NCBI RefSeq assembly: GCF_041154745.1
Contig: NZ_AP031573.1
Span: 2,046,001-2,110,000 of the forward strand
Direction: 5' to 3'
Length of the DNA: 64,000 nucleotides
Source: Flavobacterium sp. CFS9
Lineage (GTDB): Bacteria > Bacteroidota > Bacteroidia > Flavobacteriales > Flavobacteriaceae
Below, piece by piece: positions 53,358 to 63,138 of the stretch. Each line of letters starts with the position of its first letter. Position 1 is the first letter of the stretch. Below the pieces are notes generated by a model. The model saw only the letters and a program-made list of their open reading frames with translations. It was not told where the DNA came from and did not search any database. The translations under genes and the position numbers were made by a program.

Positions 53358-54917
53358 TTATTTTTTAGAAACAGTTTCGTTTTTAAGTTTTAACGAATAC
53401 GCGACATAAAGGCTTATAGAGGCTAGGAATATCCAAAAAACATCTACAAAGAAGACCTGAATTTTATTTTGCATGAAAGATGTCCAAAACCAGTTTCCGG
53501 ATACCATTCCGTTTGTAATCGGGATTAAAAATCCGAGGATACTACCTGAAATTAAGCAACATTTGTTGGTAAAAGCGTCATTCTTTTTGAGAATGAAAAA
53601 TACGGTAAGCAGGAGCCATCCTATAAAGTAAACCATGTATAGCTGGTCCTGAGTCAGAGGGTGGAATATTTTGGCAGCAATAAAAGCAAATGCCGTGATA
53701 GGGTACATGCTTAGACAGATGGCTAAATAAATACGAACGACTCCGGCATTAAAGCGTCTTTTCTTTTCAGGTAAGTTATTTTTTTGTCTGGCGACTAACC
53801 AAATCATTACTCCCGAAATGATGACAAAACAGGTAATTATACCTAAAACGAAACTTACAATTTTGAGAGCATAACCTCCATAATCGCCAAAATGTATGCG
53901 ATAGAGTACATTTTTTACCACGTCGAGATAGCTGGTTTGAGTAACCGGATTTTTTCGGGCGATTTCTTTTCCGTCTGCAATTCTGTACACGATCTTTCCG
54001 ATTCCGGTGAATTTTTTATGACTCAGCATTTCACCTTCCACTAAAACGTGCATGTTGGCATCTCCGTAATTCTGAATGAAAACGCGGGTGATTTCAAAAT
54101 CTTTCCAGCTGCTTTTTGTTTTCGCAACAAGCTGATCAATATTAAATGGAGCGGCTAATTTTTTGTTGTCGAATTTGTATTCGGGATCCGTGTATTCCAG
54201 TTCTTTGTATAATTTGTCCTGATCGCCTTTGTACAAAGCCATCACAGCTGGTGCCACGATTAAAAGTTTAATCATGAAAAAAGTTCCGGTTACGGCATAT
54301 ACAAATTGAAAAGGCAAACCAATCATTCCTAAAGCGGTATGGGCATCTGTCCATAAGGTTTTTAGTTTTTCTTTTGGACGGAAAATATAAAAGTTAGAGA
54401 CGATTTTCTTCCAATGCAGTAAAAGCCCGGTTACGATAGCAAATAAAAAGAACAATGCGGTGAAACCCGAAAGGTAATATCCGGCCGGATACGGAATTTG
54501 TGCGAGGAAATGCAAGCGGTATAAAAATTCTCCTAAAGAATAAGAGTCCTCGTAGGTAAAGGTTTTGAAGGTTTTGGTATCGAGATAGAAGAAGGATCCT
54601 TCTTGTTGTTTTTTAGGCGCCAAAGTATCTTTTGTACCTTCCATATAAACAGCCACTCTTCGTTCTGTACTTGGTTTCGAAATGGTAATGTTTCTTCCGT
54701 GTAAGACATATTCTTTGTCCAGTTTTTGTAAGGCTGAATTGTAGTTGAGCTGGATTTCTTTGGTTAAAGCAGTAGATTCATTTCTTTCCCAATTAATAAT
54801 TTCATCTCTGAAGAAAGAAAAGGATCCTGCGAAAAAAATCACAAAAAGCACTACGCTGATCACAATTCCGCTAACGGTGTGGGTATGAAAATAGATGTTG
54901 TAGTTACGATTGTTCAT
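53358..54917 (-). CDS. PepSY-associated transmembrane protein (iron-uptake operon)
   Basis: 519 residues, larger than its downstream paralogue. The PepSY_TM pattern is visible: FHTHTVSGIVISVVLFVIFFAGSFSFFRDEI at the N-terminus, DAHTALGMIGLPFQFVYAVTGTFFMI in the middle, and YRIHFGDYGGYALKIVSFVLGIITCFVIISGVMIWL. About seven transmembrane segments, with extra helices at the C-terminus. Inner membrane. It lies 3 bp after the DUF3649-like gene. Likely a reductase component for siderophore-bound iron; the exact substrate is unknown. Confidence 0.87.
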   Translation of the reverse strand: MNNRNYNIYFHTHTVSGIVISVVLFVIFFAGSFSFFRDEIINWERNESTALTKEIQLNYNSALQKLDKEYVLHGRNITISKPSTERRVAVYMEGTKDTLAPKKQQEGSFFYLDTKTFKTFTYEDSYSLGEFLYRLHFLAQIPYPAGYYLSGFTALFFLFAIVTGLLLHWKKIVSNFYIFRPKEKLKTLWTDAHTALGMIGLPFQFVYAVTGTFFMIKLLIVAPAVMALYKGDQDKLYKELEYTDPEYKFDNKKLAAPFNIDQLVAKTKSSWKDFEITRVFIQNYGDANMHVLVEGEMLSHKKFTGIGKIVYRIADGKEIARKNPVTQTSYLDVVKNVLYRIHFGDYGGYALKIVSFVLGIITCFVIISGVMIWLVARQKNNLPEKKRRFNAGVVRIYLAICLSMYPITAFAFIAAKIFHPLTQDQLYMVYFIGWLLLTVFFILKKNDAFTNKCCLISGSILGFLIPITNGMVSGNWFWTSFMQNKIQVFFVDVFWIFLASISLYVAYSLKLKNETVSKK

Positions 54918-54920
54918 GGA

Positions 54921-55223
54921 TTATTTTGCTATTGGATTGTAGGTTTGACCAAGGTAAATTATAAGCGAAAAAACTAAAGTAAGAAGAATGTAGATTCCCC
55001 ATATTTTCCATCCGCTTTTGGCCAGAAAAGCAACAACCATCAGGGCTACCCAGAGGATGAATCCGCTAAAAGCCATGGTCATCAAGATATCGGCACGGCT
55101 GAACCAGGCTGCTAAGGCCAAATGAAAGGTGACTGAAACAAAATAGCCGCCTAAGATAGCAGCTGTAATTTTGGCAAATCTTTGCCATTTGGATTGGGTT
55201 AAATATTTTGGATTGGCCGGCAT
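54921..55223 (-). CDS. DUF3649-like small membrane protein
   Basis: 100 residues with three hydrophobic helices. The pattern RFAKITAAILGGYFVSVTFHLALAAWFSRADILMTM...WVALMVVAFLAKSGWKIWG resembles DUF3649, a family that sits beside DUF3325 and PepSY genes in iron-transport operons. The context here is the same. Function unknown. Confidence 0.7.
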   Translation of the reverse strand: MPANPKYLTQSKWQRFAKITAAILGGYFVSVTFHLALAAWFSRADILMTMAFSGFILWVALMVVAFLAKSGWKIWGIYILLTLVFSLIIYLGQTYNPIAK

Positions 55224-55241
55224 ATTTTAATTAGAAATAAA

Positions 55242-55574
55242 TTAGTAGTAATAAAATTCCAGGAGAGCTGCGAGGATAAAAATACCGAGAATCGCAAAAC
55301 GGCTTATTTTTTTTAAAGGAGCTAGAATGATAATCAGACTTCCAATGGTCATGAGCTGAATAAAGAACATTAGGGTTCCGCAGCACAAAGATTGTGTAAA
55401 CAGCCAAAGTGCGTAAGCCAGTAAAAGAAGTCCCAGCCCCAAAAGTTTGGTTGGTTTAGGATTGCTTTTCATCCATTTCTCAAAGCCTAAATCATACGAT
55501 AATGTGGCTCTTTTTGAGGTATAGTACAATGTATAAAAAGCTAAAAAGACAATAAGGCTTGCAATTGTGATCAT
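55242..55574 (-). CDS. DUF3325-like small membrane protein
   Basis: 110 residues with about four hydrophobic helices. It begins MITIASLIVFLAFYTLYYTSKRATLSYDLGF and has LLGLGLLLLAYALWLFTQSLCCG in the middle, the general shape of DUF3325. It sits between the siderophore receptor and the DUF3649-like gene, the arrangement seen in many iron-uptake operons. The domain label is tentative. Confidence 0.65.
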   Translation of the reverse strand: MITIASLIVFLAFYTLYYTSKRATLSYDLGFEKWMKSNPKPTKLLGLGLLLLAYALWLFTQSLCCGTLMFFIQLMTIGSLIIILAPLKKISRFAILGIFILAALLEFYYY

Positions 55575-55588
55575 GATTGACGAAATTT

Positions 55589-55626
55589 AAAAAACACCTC
55601 TCTTTACGGGAAAGGTGTTTTTTTTG
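55589..55626 (-). terminator. Terminator-like hairpin after siderophore receptor gene
   Basis: AAAAACACCT / AGGTGTTTTT around a loop, with a T-run on the minus strand. It lies inside the apparent operon, just after the receptor stop, and may lower expression of the membrane genes relative to the receptor. Confidence 0.75.
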
Positions 55627-55633
55627 ATTTTTA

Positions 55634-58099
55634 TTAGAATTTATAAGCGAAACTTGCCGCTACACTTCTCATGTTTCTGGGATGAATCGTAGACCATCCG
55701 TCATAAGTATCTGCATTTGCAATGTTATCCATCTTTAAGGTTAAAGTGAATTTCTCCGCAGCATAGAAAATAGAAGAGTTTAGTACGGTATACTCAGGAA
55801 TCGTAAAGGCTCCGGTCGTTTTTCTGTTCATGATTTTGTTATCGCCTACATAATTTCCTCCAAAGCCTAATCCGAAACCTTGTAGTGGTCCTTCAGGGAA
55901 TTTGTAGCTGGCCCAAAGATTTGCCAGGTTTCTTGCTCCTGCACTTTCCGGTCTGAAGTTTACAAATTCAGGATCACCCGCTGTAAGTACCGCATCATTA
56001 TAGCTGTAACCAAACACAATGTTTAAACCGGCAACCGGGTTAGAAACGATTTCAGCTTCGAAACCTTTGTTTCTCTGACCTCCGTTTTGGTAAGAAGTAG
56101 AGTTTGTAGCATCTGTTCTGATGCTGTAAACCTGATCGGTAACTTTGATATCATAGTAGCTGAAAGTTGCGTAAAGTTTGTCTTTGAAAAGGTTCAGTTT
56201 GGTACCCACTTCAAATTGGTTCGCATGTTCCGGGTTGTAAATTCTTGGAGTTCTTACGCCGGCATTTAGGTCTTCACCAGGAGCAACGTTGGAAAATCCA
56301 TCCATATAATTGGCAAAAACAGAAACCTTATCCAAGATTGGCTGATACACTAATCCGAATTTAGGAGAAAAAGCAGTTTGATTGTATCCTCCGTTGTCGG
56401 CATTCATAAAACGGTCTACACGTACACTTGCCATGGCAGACAATGCAGGCGTAAAGTTGATTACGTCAGAAACATAAACACTGTAAACTTCCTGTTTGGT
56501 TTGGTTATTGTTGGTCTTTGCTTTTGCCAAAAGATCATCAGTTGCTGCTTTTGATAAATTCCCGTTATCACCGGTTGTGATGTATTTAGTAGGGTCGGTA
56601 ATTTTGAAAATATTTTCGTTTACGATTTGTAAACTTGCGTTACCAATATAAATGCTTCCATTAGCGATATATCCTGTTCCGTTGTCTGTTGAAGAGTTGT
56701 TGAAGTAATCGAAACCGGCAACAATTCGGTTTCTTAGTTTGCCAATTTTGAAATTACCGATAAAATTTTGTTGAATATCAGTCGTTAGTGTGGTAGAATT
56801 TTGATAATTTATAAAACGGCCTAACACAATGCCTTCGGTGACTTTTGGATAACTTTTAGTTCCTTCGTACAAATAAGAATAGTAACCTTCTGATCTTGAT
56901 GATCCTCTTGAAATAACAGTCTGAGAAGTCCATTCGCTATTAAATTTGTAAATCATCTGTCCTTGCAGATTGTAAGATGGTGTTTCTATAGCAAGCTGGT
57001 TGCTGGTGTAAGAACGTTTGTTGTCATAACCTAGTTCTTTCATATTGTGAACTCTTAAAGGAGCACCTCTGTCCAAAAATAACATGGTTGGATTGGTCGC
57101 TTTATTGTTCATGAATTCAGTATTGATGAAGAACGAAAGTTTATCGTTTACTTCATAAGAAAGAGAAGGGGCAAAAAAGAATGATTTTTTAAATCCTGCA
57201 TCCTGAAAACTATTTTCATTGTGATAAGCAGAATTGATACGTAGGTTTACTTTGTGCTCGTCGTCTAATGGGGTGTTGACATCGGCAGTAATTCTGTTTA
57301 ATCCGTAACTTGCAGTGGTGTAGCTTATCTCGCCTCCGAAATGATCGTAAGGCCTTTTTGTTGTGATGTTGATTAATCCTCCGTAAGAAATAAGGCTGCT
57401 TCCAAACAAGGTTCCGGATGGTCCTTTGATGACTTCGATTCTGTCGATGTTGGCAGGATCAAGGCTTCCGTTTGTCAGTCCCGGTAATCCGTTAATCATT
57501 GTAGGCTGAACTGCAAAACCTCTTAGAGAGAAATACCCTGCGCCATCTCCTCCGCGTCCTGTAGAAGCCCAAAGAGTAGTCAATCCCGGTGCGTTTTTAA
57601 GAGCGTCGTCGATATTGGTTACGACTTGTTCTTTTAGCAGTTCTCCTGTAATAGTTGAATAAACTTGTGGGTTTTCAAGATTTTTAAGAGGTAATCTGGA
57701 TACCTGCTGGTTTTCTTTGCGGGCTAACGGATTCTTTTTTCCGTGACCGTTGATCACGATTTCGTCCAGTTGCTCAGAATTGGAACTGATGGTGAAATCT
57801 TCAATTATTTCGTCTCCGCCATTAAGAGAAACACTTTTTTCTTTGGAAGAATGCCCAACCGCAGAAACTTTAATAACATAGTTTCCCGGTTTGATGTTTT
57901 TAATTTCGTAAAAACCTCTGCTGTCTGTATTGGTTCCTAATTTTGTTCCTTTTAGTAGGATGGTTACATTATCAGCGGGCTGATTGTTACTTAGTGTAAT
58001 TTGCCCTTTTATGCTTGCTCTTTGCTGTGCCCACATTGTTGGAGTTGCAAGCAGTGCAAAGAGAAAAGCCAAAAATGTTTTAGTGTATTTGGTTTTCAT
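55634..58099 (-). CDS. TonB-dependent siderophore receptor
   Basis: 821 residues; outer-membrane importer for ferric siderophores. The signal peptide ends TMWAQ. An N-terminal carboxypeptidase-regulatory-like beta-sandwich (~25-110) is typical of Bacteroidota receptors. The plug domain (~130-260) contains NVDDALKNAPGLTTLWAS, FSLRGFAVQPTMINGLPG and RIEVIKGPSGTLFGSSLISYGGLINITTKRP. The 22-strand barrel ends VAASFAYKF with terminal Phe. A Fur-box-like palindrome precedes it and PepSY genes follow, which supports an iron role. The siderophore is unknown. Confidence 0.94.
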   Translation of the reverse strand: MKTKYTKTFLAFLFALLATPTMWAQQRASIKGQITLSNNQPADNVTILLKGTKLGTNTDSRGFYEIKNIKPGNYVIKVSAVGHSSKEKSVSLNGGDEIIEDFTISSNSEQLDEIVINGHGKKNPLARKENQQVSRLPLKNLENPQVYSTITGELLKEQVVTNIDDALKNAPGLTTLWASTGRGGDGAGYFSLRGFAVQPTMINGLPGLTNGSLDPANIDRIEVIKGPSGTLFGSSLISYGGLINITTKRPYDHFGGEISYTTASYGLNRITADVNTPLDDEHKVNLRINSAYHNENSFQDAGFKKSFFFAPSLSYEVNDKLSFFINTEFMNNKATNPTMLFLDRGAPLRVHNMKELGYDNKRSYTSNQLAIETPSYNLQGQMIYKFNSEWTSQTVISRGSSRSEGYYSYLYEGTKSYPKVTEGIVLGRFINYQNSTTLTTDIQQNFIGNFKIGKLRNRIVAGFDYFNNSSTDNGTGYIANGSIYIGNASLQIVNENIFKITDPTKYITTGDNGNLSKAATDDLLAKAKTNNNQTKQEVYSVYVSDVINFTPALSAMASVRVDRFMNADNGGYNQTAFSPKFGLVYQPILDKVSVFANYMDGFSNVAPGEDLNAGVRTPRIYNPEHANQFEVGTKLNLFKDKLYATFSYYDIKVTDQVYSIRTDATNSTSYQNGGQRNKGFEAEIVSNPVAGLNIVFGYSYNDAVLTAGDPEFVNFRPESAGARNLANLWASYKFPEGPLQGFGLGFGGNYVGDNKIMNRKTTGAFTIPEYTVLNSSIFYAAEKFTLTLKMDNIANADTYDGWSTIHPRNMRSVAASFAYKF

Positions 58100-58164
58100 T
58101 ATTATTTAGAATTGATTTTAATAGTGCAAATTTAATTGCAGAACACAAACCAAACAAACTATTT

Positions 58165-58181
58165 TTATTTATTCTAAATAA
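58165..58181. promoter_or_regulatory. Candidate Fur box
   Basis: TTATTTATTCTAAATAA is a perfect 7-3-7 inverted repeat 66 bp upstream of the receptor ATG at 58099. It resembles AT-rich Fur operators of Bacteroidota, which contain TTTAGAAT half-sites. Iron-dependent repression of the operon is inferred. Confidence 0.55.
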
Positions 58182-58256
58182 AATAATTTTTAAAGGGTAA
58201 AATTTTTTATTGTTTAATTTTTTAACATCTTAAGCCGATTTTAAGTCAATATTAAG

Positions 58257-58290
58257 AAAAAAAACCTGCTCAAGTTAATGAGCAGGTTTT
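58257..58290 (-). terminator. Terminator of odhAB operon
   Basis: AAAACCTGCTCA / TGAGCAGGTTTT with a 6-base loop; on the minus strand it runs into Ts (A-run upstream on plus). It follows the odhB stop. Confidence 0.9.
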
Positions 58291-58315
58291 GTATGATTGT
58301 TGAAAAGTATTACAA

Positions 58316-59551
58316 TTACAATTCTAAAGCGCGTTTAGCATCTCCGTTCATCAATAACTCTAACGGATTCTCTAAAGCTTCTTTTACAGCCACTAAGAAA
58401 CCAACTGACTCACGTCCGTCGATGATTCTGTGGTCGTAAGAAAGTGCTACGTACATCATTGGGTGAATTTCCACTTTACCGTTTACAGCAATTGGACGCT
58501 CGATGATGTTGTGCATTCCTAAAATTCCTGACTGAGGAGGGTTGATGATTGGAGTACTCAACATACTTCCGAAAACTCCACCGTTAGTAATAGTGAAAGT
58601 TCCTCCTGTCATATCGTCAACAGTGATTTGACCGTCACGTGCTCTAAGTGCTAATCTTTTAATTTCAGCCTCGATTCCACGGAAAGTCAATAATTCAGCG
58701 TTACGAACTACCGGTACCATTAATCCTTTTGGTCCTGAAACTGCGATTGAGATGTCAGCAAAATCGTAAGCAATTTTGTAATCACCATCCATCATAGAGT
58801 TAACATCAGGGTATAATTCTAAAGCTCTTGTAACGGCTTTTGTAAAGAATGACATGAATCCTAAACTTAAACCACCGTGTTTTGCTTTGAAAGCATCTTT
58901 GTATTCGTTACGAATTTGGTTGATTGGCGTCATGTTTACTTCGTTGAAAGTAGTAAGCATAGCCGTTTCGTTTTTAGCCGAAACTAATCTTTCTGCTACT
59001 TTACGACGTAACATAGATAATTTTGTACGCTCAGTTCCACGGCTTCCTCCTGTTGGAGTTCCCATAGAAGGTACTGCGTTTACTGCGTCATCTTTAGTGA
59101 TTCTTCCACCTTTACCAGTTCCTGTTACTGAAGCCGGAGCGATGTTTTTCTCGTCTAATATTTTTCTTGCTGCCGGAGATGGAGTTCCTGCTGCATAACT
59201 TGTAGCTGCCGGAGCCTGAACCGGAGCAGCTTTTGGTGCTTCAGCTTTTACTTCCGCTTTTGGTGCTTCTGCCTTTGGAGCTTCAGCAGCCGGAGCTGAT
59301 CCTGATGGTTTAGCTGCGTCAGTATCGATTAAACAAACTACTGCACCTACTGCTACAGTATCGCCTTCTTCCGCTTTAAGCGTAATAACTCCGCTCATTT
59401 CAGCAGGAAGTTCAAGAGTAGCTTTGTCTGAATCAACTTCAGCAATAGCCTGATCTTTTTCTACGTAATCTCCGTCTTTTACTAACCAAGTTGCGATTTC
59501 AACTTCTTTTATAGATTCCCCTGGTGAAGGGACTTTCATTTCTAAAATCAT
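58316..59551 (-). CDS. odhB: 2-oxoglutarate dehydrogenase E2 (dihydrolipoyl succinyltransferase)
   Basis: 411 residues; E2 core of the 2-oxoglutarate dehydrogenase complex in the TCA cycle, transferring the succinyl group to CoA. One lipoyl domain (residues 1-77) with lipoyl Lys43 in [10 protein letters not shown], an Ala/Pro/Lys/Glu-rich linker (~80-120), the E3-binding domain (~125-165, [13 protein letters not shown]), and the catalytic domain with His374 and Asp378 in [11 protein letters not shown]. It lies 82 bp after odhA in the same operon. E3 (lpd) is not in the window. Confidence 0.97.
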   Translation of the reverse strand: MILEMKVPSPGESIKEVEIATWLVKDGDYVEKDQAIAEVDSDKATLELPAEMSGVITLKAEEGDTVAVGAVVCLIDTDAAKPSGSAPAAEAPKAEAPKAEVKAEAPKAAPVQAPAATSYAAGTPSPAARKILDEKNIAPASVTGTGKGGRITKDDAVNAVPSMGTPTGGSRGTERTKLSMLRRKVAERLVSAKNETAMLTTFNEVNMTPINQIRNEYKDAFKAKHGGLSLGFMSFFTKAVTRALELYPDVNSMMDGDYKIAYDFADISIAVSGPKGLMVPVVRNAELLTFRGIEAEIKRLALRARDGQITVDDMTGGTFTITNGGVFGSMLSTPIINPPQSGILGMHNIIERPIAVNGKVEIHPMMYVALSYDHRIIDGRESVGFLVAVKEALENPLELLMNGDAKRALEL

Positions 59552-59633
59552 CTTTGTTTTTGTTTTAAGTTTGATTGGTTTAAAGTTTCTTGTTTATGCT
59601 AAACCTGAAACTTTAAACCTGAAACATTGTTTT

Positions 59634-62408
59634 TTATCTGAATAAATTTTTATCGAATACCATTCTGATTGCATCAGCGTGACGACGTTTTGAACGTGTG
59701 TAACTTCCTGATGCCGGAGCAGAATACGCTTTTAATGAAGCTAATCTCCATTTTACAAGGTCAAAGTTCATCAACATAAAGCTGTAAGCTCCCATGTTTT
59801 TAGGCTCTTCCTGTGCCCAAACGTAATCGTCGGCATTTGGATATTGTGCGATGATTTCTTTGATTTGCTCTACAGGGAAAGGGAATAATTGCTCGATACG
59901 AACAACCGCAACATCATTTCTTCCGTTGTTTTCTCTTTCAGCTACGATGTCATAGTAGAATTTACCGGTACAGAATACTAAAGATTTTACGTCTTTTTTG
60001 TTTACTGTAGTATCGTCGATTGTTTCCTGGAAGCTTCCGTTTGCTAATTCATCAACAGTCGATACGCATCTTGGATCACGTAATAAACTTTTTGGAGAGA
60101 AAACTACCAATGGTTTACGGAAGTTTGTTTTCATTTGTCTTCTGATCAGGTGGAAGAAGTTAGCCGGTGTTGTACAATCGGCAACATACATATTGTGTCT
60201 TGCACAAAGCTGTAAGTAACGTTCCATTCTTGCAGAAGAGTGCTCAGCTCCCTGACCTTCATATCCGTGAGGCAATAATAAAACAATACCATTTTGGTTG
60301 TTCCATTTGTCTTCTCCACAAGAAATATACTGGTCAATCATGATTTGTGCTCCGTTAGAGAAGTCTCCAAATTGTGCTTCCCAAATGGTTAAGGCTTTTG
60401 GATTGGCTAATGCATATCCGTAATCAAAACCAAGAACACCATATTCAGATAAAAGCGAGTTGAAAACACCGAATTTTCCTTTTTTGTTCTCAATAGCATC
60501 CAGTAAAATTACTTCTTCTTCAGAATCTTCTACTTTAACTACCGCGTGACGGTGAGAGAATGTACCACGCTCTACGTCCTGACCGGAAATACGAACGTCA
60601 AATCCTTCTGTTAAAAGCGAACCGTAAGCCAATGCCTCTGCAGTTCCCCAATCAAGAGTGTTGTTGTCGTATCCTACTTTTCTGTCGGTAACAATTTTAG
60701 TGATTTTGTTGATGAACTTCTTGTCAGCCGGTAACGTTGAGATCGTATTGATGATAGAATCCAGTCCTTTCTTGTCAAAAGTAGTATCTGTTTTTCCTAA
60801 CATCTGCGTATCTGTTACCTGAACAAATCCGTTCCATTCGTTTTGCATGAATGGAGTTATAATAGTCAAATCTTTTTTACGGGAAGCTTCTAAGTTTTCC
60901 TCTAAAGCAGATTTGTATTCTTTTTCTAAAGCATTTACATAAGAGGCATCGATTATGCCTTCAGACAATAATTTCTCAGCATAAATATCTCTTGGATTTT
61001 TATGTTTTGCGATGATTTTGTATAAAACAGGTTGTGTAAAACGAGGCTCATCACCTTCGTTATGACCGTACTTTCTGTATCCTAATAAATCGATAAATAC
61101 GTCACGTCCAAATTTCATTCTGTAATCTAAGGCAAAAGATACTGCGTGTACAACAGCTTCAGCATCGTCAGCATTTACGTGTAATACCGGTGAAAGTGTT
61201 ACTTTGGCAACGTCTGTACAGTAAGTAGACGAACGTGCATCTAAGTAGTTAGTAGTAAAACCAACCTGATTGTTGATTACGATATGAATAGTACCGCCTG
61301 TTTTGTATCCGTCAAGCAATGACATTTGAATGATTTCGTACAAGATTCCCTGACCTGCGATTGCAGCATCTCCGTGAACGGCAATAGGTAATACTTTAGA
61401 GAAATCGTTCGGATAGTATTTGTCTTGTTTTGCTCTTGTGATTCCTTCAATTACAGCTCCAACCGTTTCTAAGTGAGAAGGGTTTGGTGCTAAATTGATA
61501 TTGATGTTTTTTCCTGTTCTTGTTTTTTTGTCAGCAGTAAGACCTAAGTGGTATTTTACGTCACCGTCAAAATACTCCTGATCGTAATCTTTACCGTCAA
61601 ACTCACCAAAAATATCCTGAGTAGATTTTCCAAAGATGTTAGCCAAAACGTTCAAACGACCACGGTGAGCCATTCCCATTACGAATTGTTCTACTCCTTT
61701 TTCAGCAGCCTGCTCGATCAAAGCATCCAAAGCCGGGATGATAGATTCACCACCTTCTAATGAGAATCGTTTTTGACCTACATATTTAGTATGAAGGAAG
61801 TTCTCGAAAGATACGGCCTGGTTTAATTTATTTAAGATGGTTTTCTTTTCTTCAGAAGAGAAGTTTGGCTGGTTTACATTTACAGCCAGTTTATCCTGAA
61901 TCCATTTTACAACGCCAGGGTTTCTGATGTACATGTATTCGATACCAATGTGCTGGCAGTAAATAGTCTGAAGACGTGTAACAATATCCTGTAGTGTAGA
62001 AGGAGCTACTCCGATTGCCTGAGCAGCATCAAAAACTGTTGAAAGATCAGCAGTTGTTAATCCGAAATTTTCAATGTCTAAAGTTGGAGACGACGTTCTG
62101 CGGTCACGAACAGGGTTTGTTTTGGTAAACAAGTGTCCGCGAGTACGGTAAGCATCGATTAATTTTAGGACATTGAATTCTTTTTGTAATTTATCAGAAA
62201 CTAAACTACAATCTACGTTGTCGTTTGTTACGTATTCAACGATTCGTTGAACCGGATTTTCGTCATTATAAGTCGTTTGTCCAAAATCGAAACCTTGAAA
62301 AAAACTTCTCCAGCTTGGCTCAACGCTATCTGGGTTTACTAAATACTGATCATATAATTGTGCGAAAAACTCTGTATGCGCTGCATTTAAAAATGAAAAC
62401 CTATCCAT
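59634..62408 (-). CDS. odhA: 2-oxoglutarate dehydrogenase E1 component
   Basis: 924 residues from the ATG at 62406-62408; an earlier frame start would lie upstream of the promoter. A thiamine-diphosphate enzyme that decarboxylates 2-oxoglutarate in the TCA cycle. The N-terminal MDRFSFLNAAHTEFFAQLYDQY helix binds the E2 core. Conserved stretches: GMAHRGRLNVLANI, PSHLETVGAVIEG, HGDAAIAGQG, NNQVGFTT and GYEGQGAEHSSARMERYLQ. Cytoplasmic and co-transcribed with odhB. Confidence 0.97.
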   Translation of the reverse strand: MDRFSFLNAAHTEFFAQLYDQYLVNPDSVEPSWRSFFQGFDFGQTTYNDENPVQRIVEYVTNDNVDCSLVSDKLQKEFNVLKLIDAYRTRGHLFTKTNPVRDRRTSSPTLDIENFGLTTADLSTVFDAAQAIGVAPSTLQDIVTRLQTIYCQHIGIEYMYIRNPGVVKWIQDKLAVNVNQPNFSSEEKKTILNKLNQAVSFENFLHTKYVGQKRFSLEGGESIIPALDALIEQAAEKGVEQFVMGMAHRGRLNVLANIFGKSTQDIFGEFDGKDYDQEYFDGDVKYHLGLTADKKTRTGKNININLAPNPSHLETVGAVIEGITRAKQDKYYPNDFSKVLPIAVHGDAAIAGQGILYEIIQMSLLDGYKTGGTIHIVINNQVGFTTNYLDARSSTYCTDVAKVTLSPVLHVNADDAEAVVHAVSFALDYRMKFGRDVFIDLLGYRKYGHNEGDEPRFTQPVLYKIIAKHKNPRDIYAEKLLSEGIIDASYVNALEKEYKSALEENLEASRKKDLTIITPFMQNEWNGFVQVTDTQMLGKTDTTFDKKGLDSIINTISTLPADKKFINKITKIVTDRKVGYDNNTLDWGTAEALAYGSLLTEGFDVRISGQDVERGTFSHRHAVVKVEDSEEEVILLDAIENKKGKFGVFNSLLSEYGVLGFDYGYALANPKALTIWEAQFGDFSNGAQIMIDQYISCGEDKWNNQNGIVLLLPHGYEGQGAEHSSARMERYLQLCARHNMYVADCTTPANFFHLIRRQMKTNFRKPLVVFSPKSLLRDPRCVSTVDELANGSFQETIDDTTVNKKDVKSLVFCTGKFYYDIVAERENNGRNDVAVVRIEQLFPFPVEQIKEIIAQYPNADDYVWAQEEPKNMGAYSFMLMNFDLVKWRLASLKAYSAPASGSYTRSKRRHADAIRMVFDKNLFR

Positions 62409-62444
62409 AATATGAGTGAATATACTTTTTGTTAAATAGAATCG

Positions 62445-62452
62445 CAAAAGTA
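62445..62452 (-). promoter_or_regulatory. Promoter -7 box of odhAB operon
   Basis: The minus strand reads TACTTTTG, an exact TAnnTTTG match 37 bp upstream of the odhA ATG at 62408. This fixes the start downstream of the longer open frame that begins at 62462. Confidence 0.65.
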
Positions 62453-62524
62453 CAACAATCACATTTATTTAAATCTTTTTTTTACGTACTTTTACGTAAA
62501 AATTTGTTAAAAATAGACTCAACT

Positions 62525-63076
62525 ATGGATAAAAATCAAATTTCAATCGTTTTCAAAACTTTTTTTGTGATTTTGGCTGTCTCATTTTCGGGTTCTGCAT
62601 TTGCACAGCAAAAATATGTCATAGACAATAGTAATCATTTTTGGGAGAAAGTTCAGTTTGGAGGAGGTCTTGGTTTAGGAATTGGTTCCGGATATACGGA
62701 CATTTCAGTTGCACCAAGTGCCATTTATAATGTAAACGAAATTGTGGCGGTTGGTGTTGGATTACAGTTTGGTTATTTGTCTTCTAAAAATTATTACAGC
62801 TCTTTTGTTTATGGCGGAAGCCTTGTTGGACTGGTGAATCCGATTCCTGAAATTCAGTTGTCAGCAGAATTGGAACAGGTTCGTATAAATACCGACTATA
62901 AATCAAATGCCTCTCGACCAAGTTATTCTGATGATTATTGGAATACCGCCTTATACCTCGGTGCGGGTTACCGAACCGGAAGTGTTACTATCGGAGCACG
63001 TTACGATGTTTTGTATGATAAAAACACCAGTCTTTACGGATCAGGGTTTATGCCTTTTGTGAGAGTTTATTTTTAG
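62525..63076 (+). CDS. Outer-membrane beta-barrel protein of unknown function
   Basis: 183 residues from the ATG at 62525 (MDKNQISIVFKTFFVILAV); upstream frame residues lack signal-peptide character. The signal peptide ends GSAFAQQ. The body is a series of alternating beta strands rich in Gly and aromatics (FGGGLGLGIGSGYTDISVAPSAIYNV, LYLGAGYRTGSVTIGARYDVLY) and ends MPFVRVYF with a C-terminal Phe, as for small outer-membrane barrels of about eight strands. Divergent from odhA. No specific role can be assigned. Confidence 0.85.
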   Translation: MDKNQISIVFKTFFVILAVSFSGSAFAQQKYVIDNSNHFWEKVQFGGGLGLGIGSGYTDISVAPSAIYNVNEIVAVGVGLQFGYLSSKNYYSSFVYGGSLVGLVNPIPEIQLSAELEQVRINTDYKSNASRPSYSDDYWNTALYLGAGYRTGSVTIGARYDVLYDKNTSLYGSGFMPFVRVYF

Positions 63077-63078
63077 AG

Positions 63079-63115
63079 GGGCTAAGGTTCTGAGATTCTG
63101 AGGTACTAAGTTTTA
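63079..63115. repeat. Dispersed repeat, left copy flanking a small gene
   Basis: GGGGCTAAGGTTCTGAGATTCTGAGGTACTAAG, built of CTAAG/TTCTGAG units. An inverted relative lies at 63540-63578, on the other side of the gene at 63139-63534. Confidence 0.6.
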
Positions 63116-63138
63116 GATTGAGAATAAAAAATTTTTAA

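Noticed and set aside
62484..62503. TTACGTACTTTTACGTAA upstream of the beta-barrel gene, similar to the LRR upstream inverted repeat
   Set aside because: The half-sites are spaced 8 instead of 6 bases and the flanks do not match, so it is not treated as the same element.
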